Assembly (NCBI RefSeq): GCF_010499255.1
Contig: NZ_JAAGRN010000004.1
Coordinates: 186,001 to 250,000 of the forward strand
Source of the DNA: Sheuella amnicola
GTDB taxonomy: Bacteria; Pseudomonadota; Gammaproteobacteria; Burkholderiales; Burkholderiaceae_B
Direction: 5' to 3'
Length of the DNA stretch: 64,000 nucleotides
Below are positions 16,671-24,699 of the stretch, piece by piece. The first letter of the stretch is position 1. Each line of letters begins with the position of its first letter. The translations under genes were made by a program, and so were the position numbers. The notes beneath the pieces were generated by a model. That model worked only from the letters and a program-made list of their open reading frames with translations. It was not told the origin of the DNA and did no database searches.

Positions 16671-18194
16671 ATGACGCAAAACAATCTGATCCGACTGCAT
16701 GACAACGATAATGTTCTGATCGCCAAAACACCTGTTTCGATCGGACAGGATTTACCCGGGTTGACCGCCAGAGCCCGTGCGCAGGTACCAGCCGGCCATA
16801 AAGTGGCCGCAACGCGAATACCCAAGGGTGATCCAATCCGCAAATACAATGCGATTATTGGTGTTGCCGCGCGCGATATCGAGCCGGGCGATTATGTTCA
16901 CTCCCACAATATCGAGTTGATCGATTTCGAGCGCGACCCAGGGTTTGGCCAGGATGTGCGTGCGGTTGATTACTTGCCTGAAGCCCAGCGCGCCACATTT
17001 CAAGGCTATGTCCGGGAGGATGGTCGTGTCGGCACAAGAAACTTCATTGGCATCTTGTCGTCGGTTAATTGTTCCGCCACGGTCATTAGTCGGATCGCGG
17101 CACATTTCACCCCGGAGAGATTAAAGGACTATCCGAATGTCGATGGGGTGGCAGCTTTTCCGCAAACAACGGGCTGTGGCATGTCATCGCCAAGTCCTCA
17201 TTTCGATCTGCTTCGGCGCACGCTGGCAGGATATGCACGTCATCCCAATATGGCGGGTGTGCTGATTGTCGGGTTGGGCTGCGAACGCAATCAGGTTGCT
17301 GATCTGGTTGAGTCTCAGGGCTTGGCGAGCGGCCGCATGATGCGAACCTTTGTCATGCAGGATGTGGGCGGAACACAGGAAACGATCGAAGCCGGGATAC
17401 GCGCGGTTGAGGAGATTTTGCCGATCGCCAATGCATATCAACGCCAAACGGTATCGGCCAGTCATATCAGTATCGGCCTTCAATGCGGCGGATCGGATGG
17501 TTTTTCAGGAATCACGGCTAATCCGGCGCTGGGAGCTGCCATGGATATTCTGGTGCGCCACGGTGGCACGGCGATCTTGTCCGAAACGCCTGAAATTCAT
17601 GGTGTTGAATATATGTTGACCCGACGCGCGGTGTCGCCAGACGTTGGCCAGAAATTGCTTGATCAGCTGGATTGGTGGGCGCAATACACGCGCGGGCATA
17701 ATGGCCAGTTCAATGGCGTAGTCGGTCCGGGCAATCAGGCTGGTGGTTTGGCAAATATTTTCGAGAAATCGCTCGGATCGGCGATGAAAGGCGGCACGAC
17801 TCCTTTGCAGGGCGTCTATGCTTACGCTGAGCCCATCGATAAAAAGGGGTTTGTGTTCATGGACTCTCCCGGCTATGACCCGGTGGCTGCGACCGGTCAA
17901 ATCGCCAGTGGCGCGAATCTGATTTGTTTTACGACCGGACGAGGCTCGATGTTTGGATCCAAGCCCGCGCCGACCATTAAACTTGCCAGCAATACCCCGA
18001 TGTTCGAGCGACTCAAAAAAGATATGGATATCAATTGCGGAGTCGTCATCGACGAGAACATTACTTTGCCTGAAATGGGCCAACGGATATTCGAAACCAT
18101 TTTGCGTCACGCATCGGGCGAGCCGACTAAGAGCGAGCTGCTGGGACTGGGGGACAATGAGTTCGTACCCTGGCATATCGGCATCGTTAGCTAA
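16671..18194 (+). CDS. UxaA/GarD-family sugar-acid dehydratase
   Basis: Iron-dependent dehydratase family of altronate dehydratase and galactarate dehydratase, making 2-keto-3-deoxy acids from aldonic or aldaric acids. An N-terminal SAF domain (about 1-100) is fused to the catalytic domain (about 110-507), as in UxaA. Signatures are GRVGTRNFIGILSSVNCSAT, QTTGCGMSSP, VGLGCERNQV and GLQCGGSDGFSGITANPALG, the cysteines of which probably hold the metal. It is the first gene of a plus-strand run with a 2-hydroxyacid dehydrogenase, sialidase-like protein, SDR, Bug receptor and EamA transporter. The substrate is a sugar acid by family, otherwise unknown; I do not claim galactarate or altronate. Confidence 0.88.
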   Translation: MTQNNLIRLHDNDNVLIAKTPVSIGQDLPGLTARARAQVPAGHKVAATRIPKGDPIRKYNAIIGVAARDIEPGDYVHSHNIELIDFERDPGFGQDVRAVDYLPEAQRATFQGYVREDGRVGTRNFIGILSSVNCSATVISRIAAHFTPERLKDYPNVDGVAAFPQTTGCGMSSPSPHFDLLRRTLAGYARHPNMAGVLIVGLGCERNQVADLVESQGLASGRMMRTFVMQDVGGTQETIEAGIRAVEEILPIANAYQRQTVSASHISIGLQCGGSDGFSGITANPALGAAMDILVRHGGTAILSETPEIHGVEYMLTRRAVSPDVGQKLLDQLDWWAQYTRGHNGQFNGVVGPGNQAGGLANIFEKSLGSAMKGGTTPLQGVYAYAEPIDKKGFVFMDSPGYDPVAATGQIASGANLICFTTGRGSMFGSKPAPTIKLASNTPMFERLKKDMDINCGVVIDENITLPEMGQRIFETILRHASGEPTKSELLGLGDNEFVPWHIGIVS

Positions 18195-18239
18195 GACCGG
18201 ACCGGAATCGTAAAGCGTATAAACATAAAGAGAGACACC

Positions 18240-19211
18240 ATGCCAACATTTAATGTTCTCGTGACATCGAAACATCTCGTACCCGAAGCGCGACAGATGC
18301 TGGAACGGGCGGGTGCTCAATTGAGTTTCATGGACGAGCCGATTAACGAGGACACCTTGATCGAACAGCTATCGGTCGGAGTGTTCGATGCGGTTTTGCT
18401 GCGGGGAAACAAGCCTTTTACCTCCAGAGTGTTAAGTGCCGCAAAGGGACTGAAGCTGATCGCTAAAAATGGAGCGGGTGTCGATAGTGTCGACCTGGAT
18501 GAGGCCTCGCAAAGAGGAATCGCTGTTGCGGTTGCCGCAGGCGCCAATGCCGATGCGGTTGCTGAGCATTCGATCGCGATGATGCTGGCGCTGATCAGGG
18601 ATTTACACACACTCAACGCAAAAATGCGTCAAGGCGGATGGGAGGGGACGTCATGGCTTGGGCGCGACTTCAGGGGTTCGGTTGTCGGCATTGTCGGATA
18701 TGGCAGTATCGGTCGCGGCACGGCGCGCATGGCGCGTGCGTTAGGTGCGCAAGTGATCGTCTTTACGAGAAACGGTCGGGCAGCAGATGATTTCGAGGTC
18801 GAAAAAGACTTTGAAAAATTTCTTAAACGTCTGGACATACTTAGTTTGCATTGTCCCTTGACTGCGCAGACTCGCGGATTGATCGGGCGCAAAGAGATTG
18901 CAATGCTTAAGCCCGGAGCGTTGATTGTGAACACGGCGCGCGGTGCGGTGATTGATGAGGCCGCGTTGATTGATGCACTATCAGATGGACACTTGGGTGG
19001 TGCAGGTCTCGATACATTTCAGGTCGAACCGATCTCGGCCGACAACCCTTTGCTCAAGATGGATCATGTCATTCTGACTCCACATGTTGCCGGCGTGACG
19101 CACAGTGCCGCTCAGCGCGTGGCTACCATGACTGCGCAGAACATTATCGATACCTTCGCCGGCAAACCACTACCCGCCGCAAACGTGATGGTCGGCAAGG
19201 AGAAAGCATAA
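18240..19211 (+). CDS. D-isomer-specific 2-hydroxyacid dehydrogenase
   Basis: NAD(P)-dependent oxidoreductase interconverting 2-hydroxy and 2-keto acids, of the type of phosphoglycerate or hydroxypyruvate/glyoxylate reductases. The 323 residues show the Rossmann motif VGYGSIGRG near residue 152-160 and all three catalytic residues: R234 in NTARGAVID, E263 in FQVEPI and H282 in TPHVAGVTHSA. A ribosome-binding AGAGAG precedes the ATG. It starts 45 bp after the dehydratase and overlaps the sialidase-like gene by one base, which suggests cotranslation. In this setting it most likely handles a hydroxy acid of the same pathway. Confidence 0.9.
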   Translation: MPTFNVLVTSKHLVPEARQMLERAGAQLSFMDEPINEDTLIEQLSVGVFDAVLLRGNKPFTSRVLSAAKGLKLIAKNGAGVDSVDLDEASQRGIAVAVAAGANADAVAEHSIAMMLALIRDLHTLNAKMRQGGWEGTSWLGRDFRGSVVGIVGYGSIGRGTARMARALGAQVIVFTRNGRAADDFEVEKDFEKFLKRLDILSLHCPLTAQTRGLIGRKEIAMLKPGALIVNTARGAVIDEAALIDALSDGHLGGAGLDTFQVEPISADNPLLKMDHVILTPHVAGVTHSAAQRVATMTAQNIIDTFAGKPLPAANVMVGKEKA

Positions 19212-20374
19212 TGCTGAGCGCGAAACTGAAAATTCACCCCGAAGATCCCGATCGTGAAGTTGCCGATATACCGTCCTTGCGCGTTCAGGCGCATGCGGCA
19301 AACCTGATGGTCCTGAAGGACGGCACGCTCGCCTGCGTCTGGTTTGGCGGATCGATGGAGGGGCGTTCCGATATTTCGGTCTTCATGTCCAAACTCGATC
19401 CTGTTAATCGTGAGTGGTCGAGTCCGGTTCAATTGTCGAACGATCAGGAACGCTCGGAACAGAATCCGCTTTTGTTTCCCGCACCGGATGGTTCGTTGTG
19501 GTTACTGCATACGGCCCAATTTTCCGGCAACCAGGATACGGCGATCGTCAGGCGCAGGATTTCACGGGATGACGGAGCGACCTGGGGAGAAGCGGATGTT
19601 TTGAAAGACTTGCCAATCGGCGCGTTTGTCCGTCAACCGATCCATGTCCATACCGATGGAAGCTGGTTATTGCCGGTATGGGACTGTCGCGTGATGCCGG
19701 GACAAAAATGGGACGGAAGTTACGATGAAAGCGCGGTGATGCGATCGACCGATCAAGGTGCGAGCTGGCAGCGCATTCTCGTGCCCGATAGCGTTGGTTG
19801 TGTGCACATGAGCATCGTGTCGGCTTCGGACGGGGGGTTGTTGGGATTTTTCAGAAGTCGCTGGGCGGATCACATATACAAGACGCGAAGCGATGACGGC
19901 GGTTTGAGCTGGACCTCGCCTGTGCAAACGGTGCTGCCAAACAATAACTCGTCGATTCAGGCGTTGCGATTGGCCGATGGACGCTTGGCCATGATTTTCA
20001 ACGATAGCAGTGCTGCTGATGCGACAGAAAGACGTCAATCCCTGTATGACGAACTTGAAGATGATGAGCACAGCGAATCCAAAGATGCGCCTAAAACACA
20101 GCAAAATACGGAGCGTCGCGCATTCTGGGGTGCGCCACGTGCGCCGATGACGCTTGCGATATCAGAGGATGACGGGTTGACTTGGCCATGGCGTCGAAAC
20201 CTGGAGGTTGGCGATGGGTGGTGCATGAGCAATGATTCGGCGCGCAGCTTGAATCGCGAATATTCATATCCCACACTCAGGCAGGCGGCAGATGGATCAT
20301 TGCATGTGGCTTATACGGTGTTCAGAAGGCATATCCGTCATGCGCGGGTGATGCCGGATTGGATCCTGGCATGA
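19211..20374 (+). CDS. Cytosolic sialidase-fold (BNR/Asp-box) protein
   Basis: A six-bladed beta-propeller of the sialidase superfamily, 387 residues, with no signal peptide or membrane segment, so it should act in the cytosol. Four Asp-boxes (S-x-D-x-G-x-x-W) are visible: SRDDGATW (118-125), STDQGASW (179-186), SDDGGLSW (227-234) and SEDDGLTW (near 318). A run of acidic and charged residues (about 278-300, DELEDDEHSESKD) is an apparent insert between blades. Arginines suitable for carboxylate binding occur in PSLRVQAHAAN and FVRQPIHV. It overlaps the dehydrogenase by 1 bp and the SDR by 4 bp (ATGA). The reaction is unknown: hydrolysis or lyase-type cleavage of an acidic sugar conjugate fits the neighbours, but this is inference. 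Confidence 0.78.
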   Translation: MLSAKLKIHPEDPDREVADIPSLRVQAHAANLMVLKDGTLACVWFGGSMEGRSDISVFMSKLDPVNREWSSPVQLSNDQERSEQNPLLFPAPDGSLWLLHTAQFSGNQDTAIVRRRISRDDGATWGEADVLKDLPIGAFVRQPIHVHTDGSWLLPVWDCRVMPGQKWDGSYDESAVMRSTDQGASWQRILVPDSVGCVHMSIVSASDGGLLGFFRSRWADHIYKTRSDDGGLSWTSPVQTVLPNNNSSIQALRLADGRLAMIFNDSSAADATERRQSLYDELEDDEHSESKDAPKTQQNTERRAFWGAPRAPMTLAISEDDGLTWPWRRNLEVGDGWCMSNDSARSLNREYSYPTLRQAADGSLHVAYTVFRRHIRHARVMPDWILA

Positions 20375-21066
20375 ATGCCCATCCGCGTGCCGTCATTACC
20401 GGATGTAGCTCAGGCATCGGGCTGGCGATAGTGCAACGTTTGATTGCCGATGGCTGGTCTGTTGTCGGTGTGAGCCGAACGATTCCGGACTTCAAGCATG
20501 CGCGTTTTAGTGTTGTGCAGGCCGATTTGTCGCATACAGAGAGTTTGCCCAATACTTGCACCCAAATTGTTAGTGATGGCGCACCGGTGCAGGCGTTCGT
20601 CCATGCCGCGGGGTTCATGCGCACTGCAGCCTTAGGCGATCTCGATGGTGAAGATGGCCGTGCGATGTGGAAAGTGCATGTGTTAGCTGCTGAAATCATG
20701 GCGAATCAATTGATTTCACGCATGCCCGATGGCGCCAGAATAGTTTTGATTGGCAGTCGTGTGGCCAATGGGGCGCCGACGCGAAGTCAGTATGCAGCCA
20801 CCAAAGCTGCCATGATAGGCATGGCGCGATCATGGGCGGCCGAGCTCGCGCCGCGTGGCATCACCGTAAATGTGATCGCGCCGGGGGCAACGGATACCCC
20901 GTTTTTGCGAGATCCGGCCCGCGCGAACACGGCTCCCAAGATGCCGCCGATTGGAAGATTTGTACAAGTTGAAGAGGTTGCAGCGCTGGCCGCATTTGTT
21001 GTGGGCCCTCAAGGCGGAGCGATGACAGGGCAGCATCTTGTCATGTGCGGTGGTGCATCGCTTTGA
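20371..21066 (+). CDS. Short-chain dehydrogenase/reductase
   Basis: NAD(P)-dependent oxidoreductase of the classical SDR family, 231 residues. The cofactor motif TGCSSGIGLAI is near the N-terminus; the catalytic Ser lies in VLIGSRVAN and the Tyr-x-x-x-Lys in SQYAATKAAM; IAPGATDTPF follows as usual. The start at 20371 overlaps the upstream stop as ATGA; an in-frame ATG at 20359 exists but would intrude further into the sialidase-like gene. In this operon it probably oxidises a sugar or sugar-acid intermediate, although the family alone does not tell the substrate. Confidence 0.88.
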   Translation: MNAHPRAVITGCSSGIGLAIVQRLIADGWSVVGVSRTIPDFKHARFSVVQADLSHTESLPNTCTQIVSDGAPVQAFVHAAGFMRTAALGDLDGEDGRAMWKVHVLAAEIMANQLISRMPDGARIVLIGSRVANGAPTRSQYAATKAAMIGMARSWAAELAPRGITVNVIAPGATDTPFLRDPARANTAPKMPPIGRFVQVEEVAALAAFVVGPQGGAMTGQHLVMCGGASL

Positions 21067-21110
21067 TGTTTTGATGTTGATGGTTTACGAAATTGATCAG
21101 GAGACACGAT

Positions 21111-22085
21111 ATGAAAAATAAATTTCTTGGATTGCTGGGCATGATTGGAAGTGCTTTATTCATTATGAATCCAATGATGGCTTCGGCGCAGAATTATCCG
21201 AACAAGCCTGTCAAAGTCATTATTCCTTTCCCGCCCGGCGGCACACTGGATGCGATTGGCCGTCAGCTTGCACAGAAATTGAGCACTCAACTCGGCCAGC
21301 AATTTATTGTCGAAAACAAGGCGGGAGGTAATGGCACGATAGGCGCCGATGCGGTTGCCAAGGCAACAGCCGATGGATACACGCTGTTGTTCAATGCTTC
21401 GACTTTCACTACCGCACCGATGACGATGAAGCAGGTGCCATACACCGTTGAAAAGGATTTTGCGCCGATTGCCCTGGTGGCAAAAGCACCTTTGACGGTC
21501 GCGATCAACAAAGACTTGCCGGTCAAGGATCTCAAATCATTGATGGAATATGCAAAAGCCAATCCGGGCAAGCTGGCATTTGCAGTCGGCTCGGTGGGGT
21601 CGGCCGGGCAGATGGCCACTGAGCTGCTTAAAAAGAACGGCGGGCTCGACTACACCATGATCCCTTACAAAGGCACTGCTCCGGCTTTTCAGGATCTGAT
21701 TGGTGGACAAATCGATGGATTCATCGACCCCATTCTGGGTTCGTTGCAGTATCACAAGGGCGGCTTATTGCGTGTCGTGGCCGTGACTTCGGCCGAGCGC
21801 ACTCCGAATCTGCCCGATGTGCCGACCGTTGCCGAAACGATTCCAGGATATGAGTTTTACAGCTGGTATGGATTGTGGGCGCCCGTTAAAACTTCAAGTG
21901 AAATTCAGTCGTTACTTAATGCCGAAGTGAATAAGGCATTGGCGTCCGACATGAAAGAAAAGCTGACTCAGCAAGGGCTGACCGTATCGGGCGGCAGCAT
22001 TGAAGATTTCAAAAAGTTCCAGGCCGAAGACATGGTAAAGTCGAAAAAAATTATTGACGAGGCGAATATTCGACTTGTGCAATAA
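21111..22085 (+). CDS. Bug/TctC-family periplasmic solute-binding protein of the sugar-acid-like cluster
   Basis: Periplasmic receptor of the tripartite tricarboxylate type. The start at 21111 (MKNKFLGLLGMIGS) follows a clear AGGAGACACGAT leader and begins a signal peptide ending at MASAQ; an upstream ATG at 21093 lacks such spacing. YPNKPVKVIIPFPPGGTLDAIGRQ is the family carboxylate-binding loop, and NKAGGNGTIGADAVAKA the second signature. The total length is 324 residues. It lies 44 bp after the SDR and is followed by an EamA transporter, so the operon supplies its own periplasmic receptor, although no TctA/TctB membrane proteins are present. The ligand is probably the pathway's acidic substrate. 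Confidence 0.9.
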   Translation: MKNKFLGLLGMIGSALFIMNPMMASAQNYPNKPVKVIIPFPPGGTLDAIGRQLAQKLSTQLGQQFIVENKAGGNGTIGADAVAKATADGYTLLFNASTFTTAPMTMKQVPYTVEKDFAPIALVAKAPLTVAINKDLPVKDLKSLMEYAKANPGKLAFAVGSVGSAGQMATELLKKNGGLDYTMIPYKGTAPAFQDLIGGQIDGFIDPILGSLQYHKGGLLRVVAVTSAERTPNLPDVPTVAETIPGYEFYSWYGLWAPVKTSSEIQSLLNAEVNKALASDMKEKLTQQGLTVSGGSIEDFKKFQAEDMVKSKKIIDEANIRLVQ

Positions 22086-22136
22086 GCTTGCGATCCAGAT
22101 TGAATGGGGGTGGCAAAACTGGATAGGGGCTGAATT

Positions 22137-22985
22137 TTGCTAAGCATGAGTTGGACCGTCATGATCGTCATTCTAGTCGGGGCGGTCCTTCATGCCTCAT
22201 GGAATGTCTTGATTAAATCAAGCGAAGACAAGATTCTCGATACTGCGGTCATCCATCTGTTTTGTTCATTCATCGCGCTGCCGTTCTTTATTGCGTTCGG
22301 CTTTCCGTCGGTGGAATCCTGGCCCTATCTATTCGCATCGTGCGTCATTCATATCGCCTATTACTTCGCTTTGGCGCATGCCTATCATCACGGTGAACTC
22401 GGACTGACTTATCCCCTGATGAGAGGGGCCGCTCCACTCATGGTGGCGGTGGGATCCTATATATTCGTGGACGATGCGGCCATCTCGCTGAAGGGATGGT
22501 TTGGGGTTGTGTTCATTTGCATCGGCGTATTGGTGCTGGGCTTGTCGGCAGGGATGTTGCAACATCGTCGTGCGATCTTAACGGCGCTTGCGAACGCGGC
22601 AATCATCGCCCTCTACACCTTGTTTGACTCTCAGGGAGTGCGTCTTTCGGATCATCCCAGTCAATATATTGCCGCGTTATTCGCCTTGGATGGCTGGGCT
22701 TTCGCCTTGTGGGTCTTTTATATCCGCGGGGAAAAATCGATCGATTACCTGAAAAAGCGCTGGAAACTGGCATTTGGTGGAGCCATGGCATCGATCGGAT
22801 CATACGCGATCGCGCTATGGGCCATGACCGTCGCGCCGGTCGCATCGGTCGCGGCTTTGCGTGAAACATCCGTGCTGTTCGCCACGCTTCTTGGCGCATG
22901 GTTTTTCAAGGAAAAACTAACTCAAAGAAGGATGTTCGCGGTATTAGTCATCATTGCCGGTGCTGTGATGGTGAGACTGGCCTGA
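22137..22985 (+). CDS. EamA/DMT-family transporter
   Basis: Membrane protein of 282 residues with about ten hydrophobic segments arranged as two EamA repeats, typical of drug/metabolite transporters moving small metabolites across the inner membrane. LVGAVLHASWNVLIKSS at the N-terminus and the repeat GAVLHASWN / ALWAMTVAPVASVAALRETSVLFA are characteristic. The start is set at TTG 22137 because AGGGG lies 7 bp upstream; ATG 22146 is the alternative with less good spacing. It ends 6 bp from the convergent ScfR-like gene. It may carry the cluster's substrate or export a by-product; direction is unknown. Confidence 0.82.
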   Translation: MLSMSWTVMIVILVGAVLHASWNVLIKSSEDKILDTAVIHLFCSFIALPFFIAFGFPSVESWPYLFASCVIHIAYYFALAHAYHHGELGLTYPLMRGAAPLMVAVGSYIFVDDAAISLKGWFGVVFICIGVLVLGLSAGMLQHRRAILTALANAAIIALYTLFDSQGVRLSDHPSQYIAALFALDGWAFALWVFYIRGEKSIDYLKKRWKLAFGGAMASIGSYAIALWAMTVAPVASVAALRETSVLFATLLGAWFFKEKLTQRRMFAVLVIIAGAVMVRLA

Positions 22986-22991
22986 GCGCGC

Positions 22992-24548
22992 TTATTTGGC
23001 TGTCTGAATCAGGATTTCTTTCTTGATGTCTTCGACTGTTTTATTGGATGATTTTCCGTGATGGTTGCATTGATGATCACGGGGACAATTCAAGCTGCGC
23101 GGACAGATGATCCGCGCAGGCTGAGCAAGTGCGTCTTCAATCCAGCCAATACTTAGAATATTTGCGATCGCACGAATCGAGTTGGCGGCGGCCACTCCCA
23201 CTTTGGCTTCACCACTTTTTTTGACGCAGAGCTCACCGATTCCTTGCACGATATCGTTGCCATTTGCGTCATTGGAGATCAAAGCGGGTCCCAAATTGAC
23301 TCCGACCGATAGAACATGCTGCAGTCCGGACATGTCTTTAGTGTGCAATGTATGGCAACAATAGAGTTGCCACTCATCGTTTTCGCGAATCACCGATAGT
23401 TGTGAGCTTGACGTATTCAAAGGTTTTTCGGTCATCCTGAACACCGCCCAGTTGGGGCAGGGATCCTTGGCTTCCGTCATGTTTCCCCATGGCAGGGGGA
23501 TGCCATTGCCTCGATATACCGCCCGAAATCGGCCAGCGGATGTCGCGTCAAAAAAATGCCAGTGCGGATAGTTCGAGACTTTTGTCATCCGTCGCATCAT
23601 GGCGGCGGGCGTGAGTTCTATCTTTTTGCCTGCCTCGAGACGATGTCGTTCGCGGTTCAGAAATCTTCGGAATGGAATTTTCGGGCAAAGCAGCGCGCCC
23701 GCAAAAAAACTGCATTCGAAATCTCGCCATGCAAGCAACACATCGCTTGCATCGATGTTCGTGTTGATGGGCAACCCGCTGTCCGGACTTTCATCGAATT
23801 CACCACCTGTTGCGTGTACGGATTTGAGTCCATCACCTCCGTGCAAGACTTTGTGTCCAAGATGTGATGCCAAGTCGAATTTGAGACGTGCCGGATCTTT
23901 TTCAAGCGCTTTATTCAGATAGATAATGCCGGGCGGTTCGTAGAACGAACGAATGACGCTTTTGACGCTTCGCTCTTTATCGCGAGCCATGACAGGCTTG
24001 CGCTCGAACCATCTGATTTCAAGGCCGTGCTGCTTGCATAATGTCATCAAGCGGTCTACAGACAAAGGAAATTCCCGATTGCCGATTTTTTCGGCCATAC
24101 GTTCCAGGTCGGGATATTCGTTATGCGAAGTTTCCTGATGCGATCTGATAAGAAGATGTGCGAACTGACGTCCGGTTGTTCCGGTTTGCAGCAGCAATTC
24201 GGGAATGGCGGCCTGAAGCAGGTCTTTAGTAAATAGAAACGCCGGATCGAATGGGATGCGAGTCATGCCGCCAGTTGCGGGTTTGGGCGCAGATGGCAAA
24301 GCAGATGTGTTGTGATCGAGAAACCAATTGATCGGTCTTTGAAAAATGTCGGCAATGATCGACAGGATTTCGGGCGATGGATTGCGCGAGCCATTTTCGA
24401 TCATGCTGAGATAGGAGGTCGAAGGTGCCTTTTGCGGATCGATTTCGGCGCAACGCGAAGATAATTCTTCAAGCGTAATGCGATGCTCTTTGCGTAGGTT
24501 GCGCAGCTTTGTACCCAGAAAATGGTTGTTTCGGTTGAGCTGATCCAT
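22992..24548 (-). CDS. XRE-type regulator of the ScfR/RamB short-chain fatty acyl family
   Basis: Transcription factor of 518 residues, divergent from isocitrate lyase and so probably its regulator. The N-terminal HTH (about 8-70) holds LGTKLRNLRKEHRITLEELS and SYLSMIENGSRNPSPEIL. A central IrrE-like region contains LASHLGHKVLHGGDG, and the C-terminal part (about 330-500) carries cysteines in SAGRFRAVYRGNG, DPCPNWAVFRM and CPRSLNCPRDHQC. This matches the RamB/ScfR group, known to control acetate and propionate genes including aceA in other bacteria. The start at 24548 (MDQLNRNN) has AAGGTG upstream; a 23-residue extension would sit inside the operator region. The effector is likely an acyl-CoA, by family. 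Confidence 0.87.
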   Translation of the reverse strand: MDQLNRNNHFLGTKLRNLRKEHRITLEELSSRCAEIDPQKAPSTSYLSMIENGSRNPSPEILSIIADIFQRPINWFLDHNTSALPSAPKPATGGMTRIPFDPAFLFTKDLLQAAIPELLLQTGTTGRQFAHLLIRSHQETSHNEYPDLERMAEKIGNREFPLSVDRLMTLCKQHGLEIRWFERKPVMARDKERSVKSVIRSFYEPPGIIYLNKALEKDPARLKFDLASHLGHKVLHGGDGLKSVHATGGEFDESPDSGLPINTNIDASDVLLAWRDFECSFFAGALLCPKIPFRRFLNRERHRLEAGKKIELTPAAMMRRMTKVSNYPHWHFFDATSAGRFRAVYRGNGIPLPWGNMTEAKDPCPNWAVFRMTEKPLNTSSSQLSVIRENDEWQLYCCHTLHTKDMSGLQHVLSVGVNLGPALISNDANGNDIVQGIGELCVKKSGEAKVGVAAANSIRAIANILSIGWIEDALAQPARIICPRSLNCPRDHQCNHHGKSSNKTVEDIKKEILIQTAK

Positions 24549-24580
24549 GAGGGATTCACCTTCAATAAGTGAAAATATCT

Positions 24581-24648
24581 TTGTGAAATTTCTGAAAAAT
24601 AATTTTGTGAAATTCACATTGTGAATTTTTATTATATGGAATTCACAA
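24581..24648. promoter_or_regulatory. Cluster of TTGTGAA(A)TT half-sites between the ScfR-like gene and aceA
   Basis: Within 68 bp lie TTGTGAAATT (24581-24590), the perfect odd palindrome TGTGAAATTCACA (24606-24618), and TTGTGAATT (24619-24627) inverted as AATTCACAA (24640-24648) with a 12-bp spacer. The shared half-site TTGTGAA(T/A)TT points to one dimeric protein. The divergent ScfR-like regulator is the natural candidate. Degenerate further copies (ATTCAC near 24553 and AGTGAAAAT near 24569) extend towards its own start. Confidence 0.65.
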
Positions 24649-24699
24649 TATTTTTACACTAATGTCTCTCCAACGATTTACACAACCTAGGAGATAGAC

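Noticed and set aside
16671-18194. Naming the dehydratase garD or uxaA
   Set aside because: Family motifs do not separate galactarate, altronate or related substrates, and the operon lacks the other genes of those pathways.
19211-20374. Calling the Asp-box protein a virulence sialidase or neuraminidase
   Set aside because: No secretion signal is visible and the gene sits in a catabolic operon; Asp-boxes define only the fold, so substrate and role are left open.
24605-24648. TGTGA ... TCACA repeats near aceA as CRP sites
   Set aside because: CRP sites need TGTGA-N6-TCACA; here the spacer in the palindrome is three bases and in the inverted pair it is much longer, so CRP binding is not supported.
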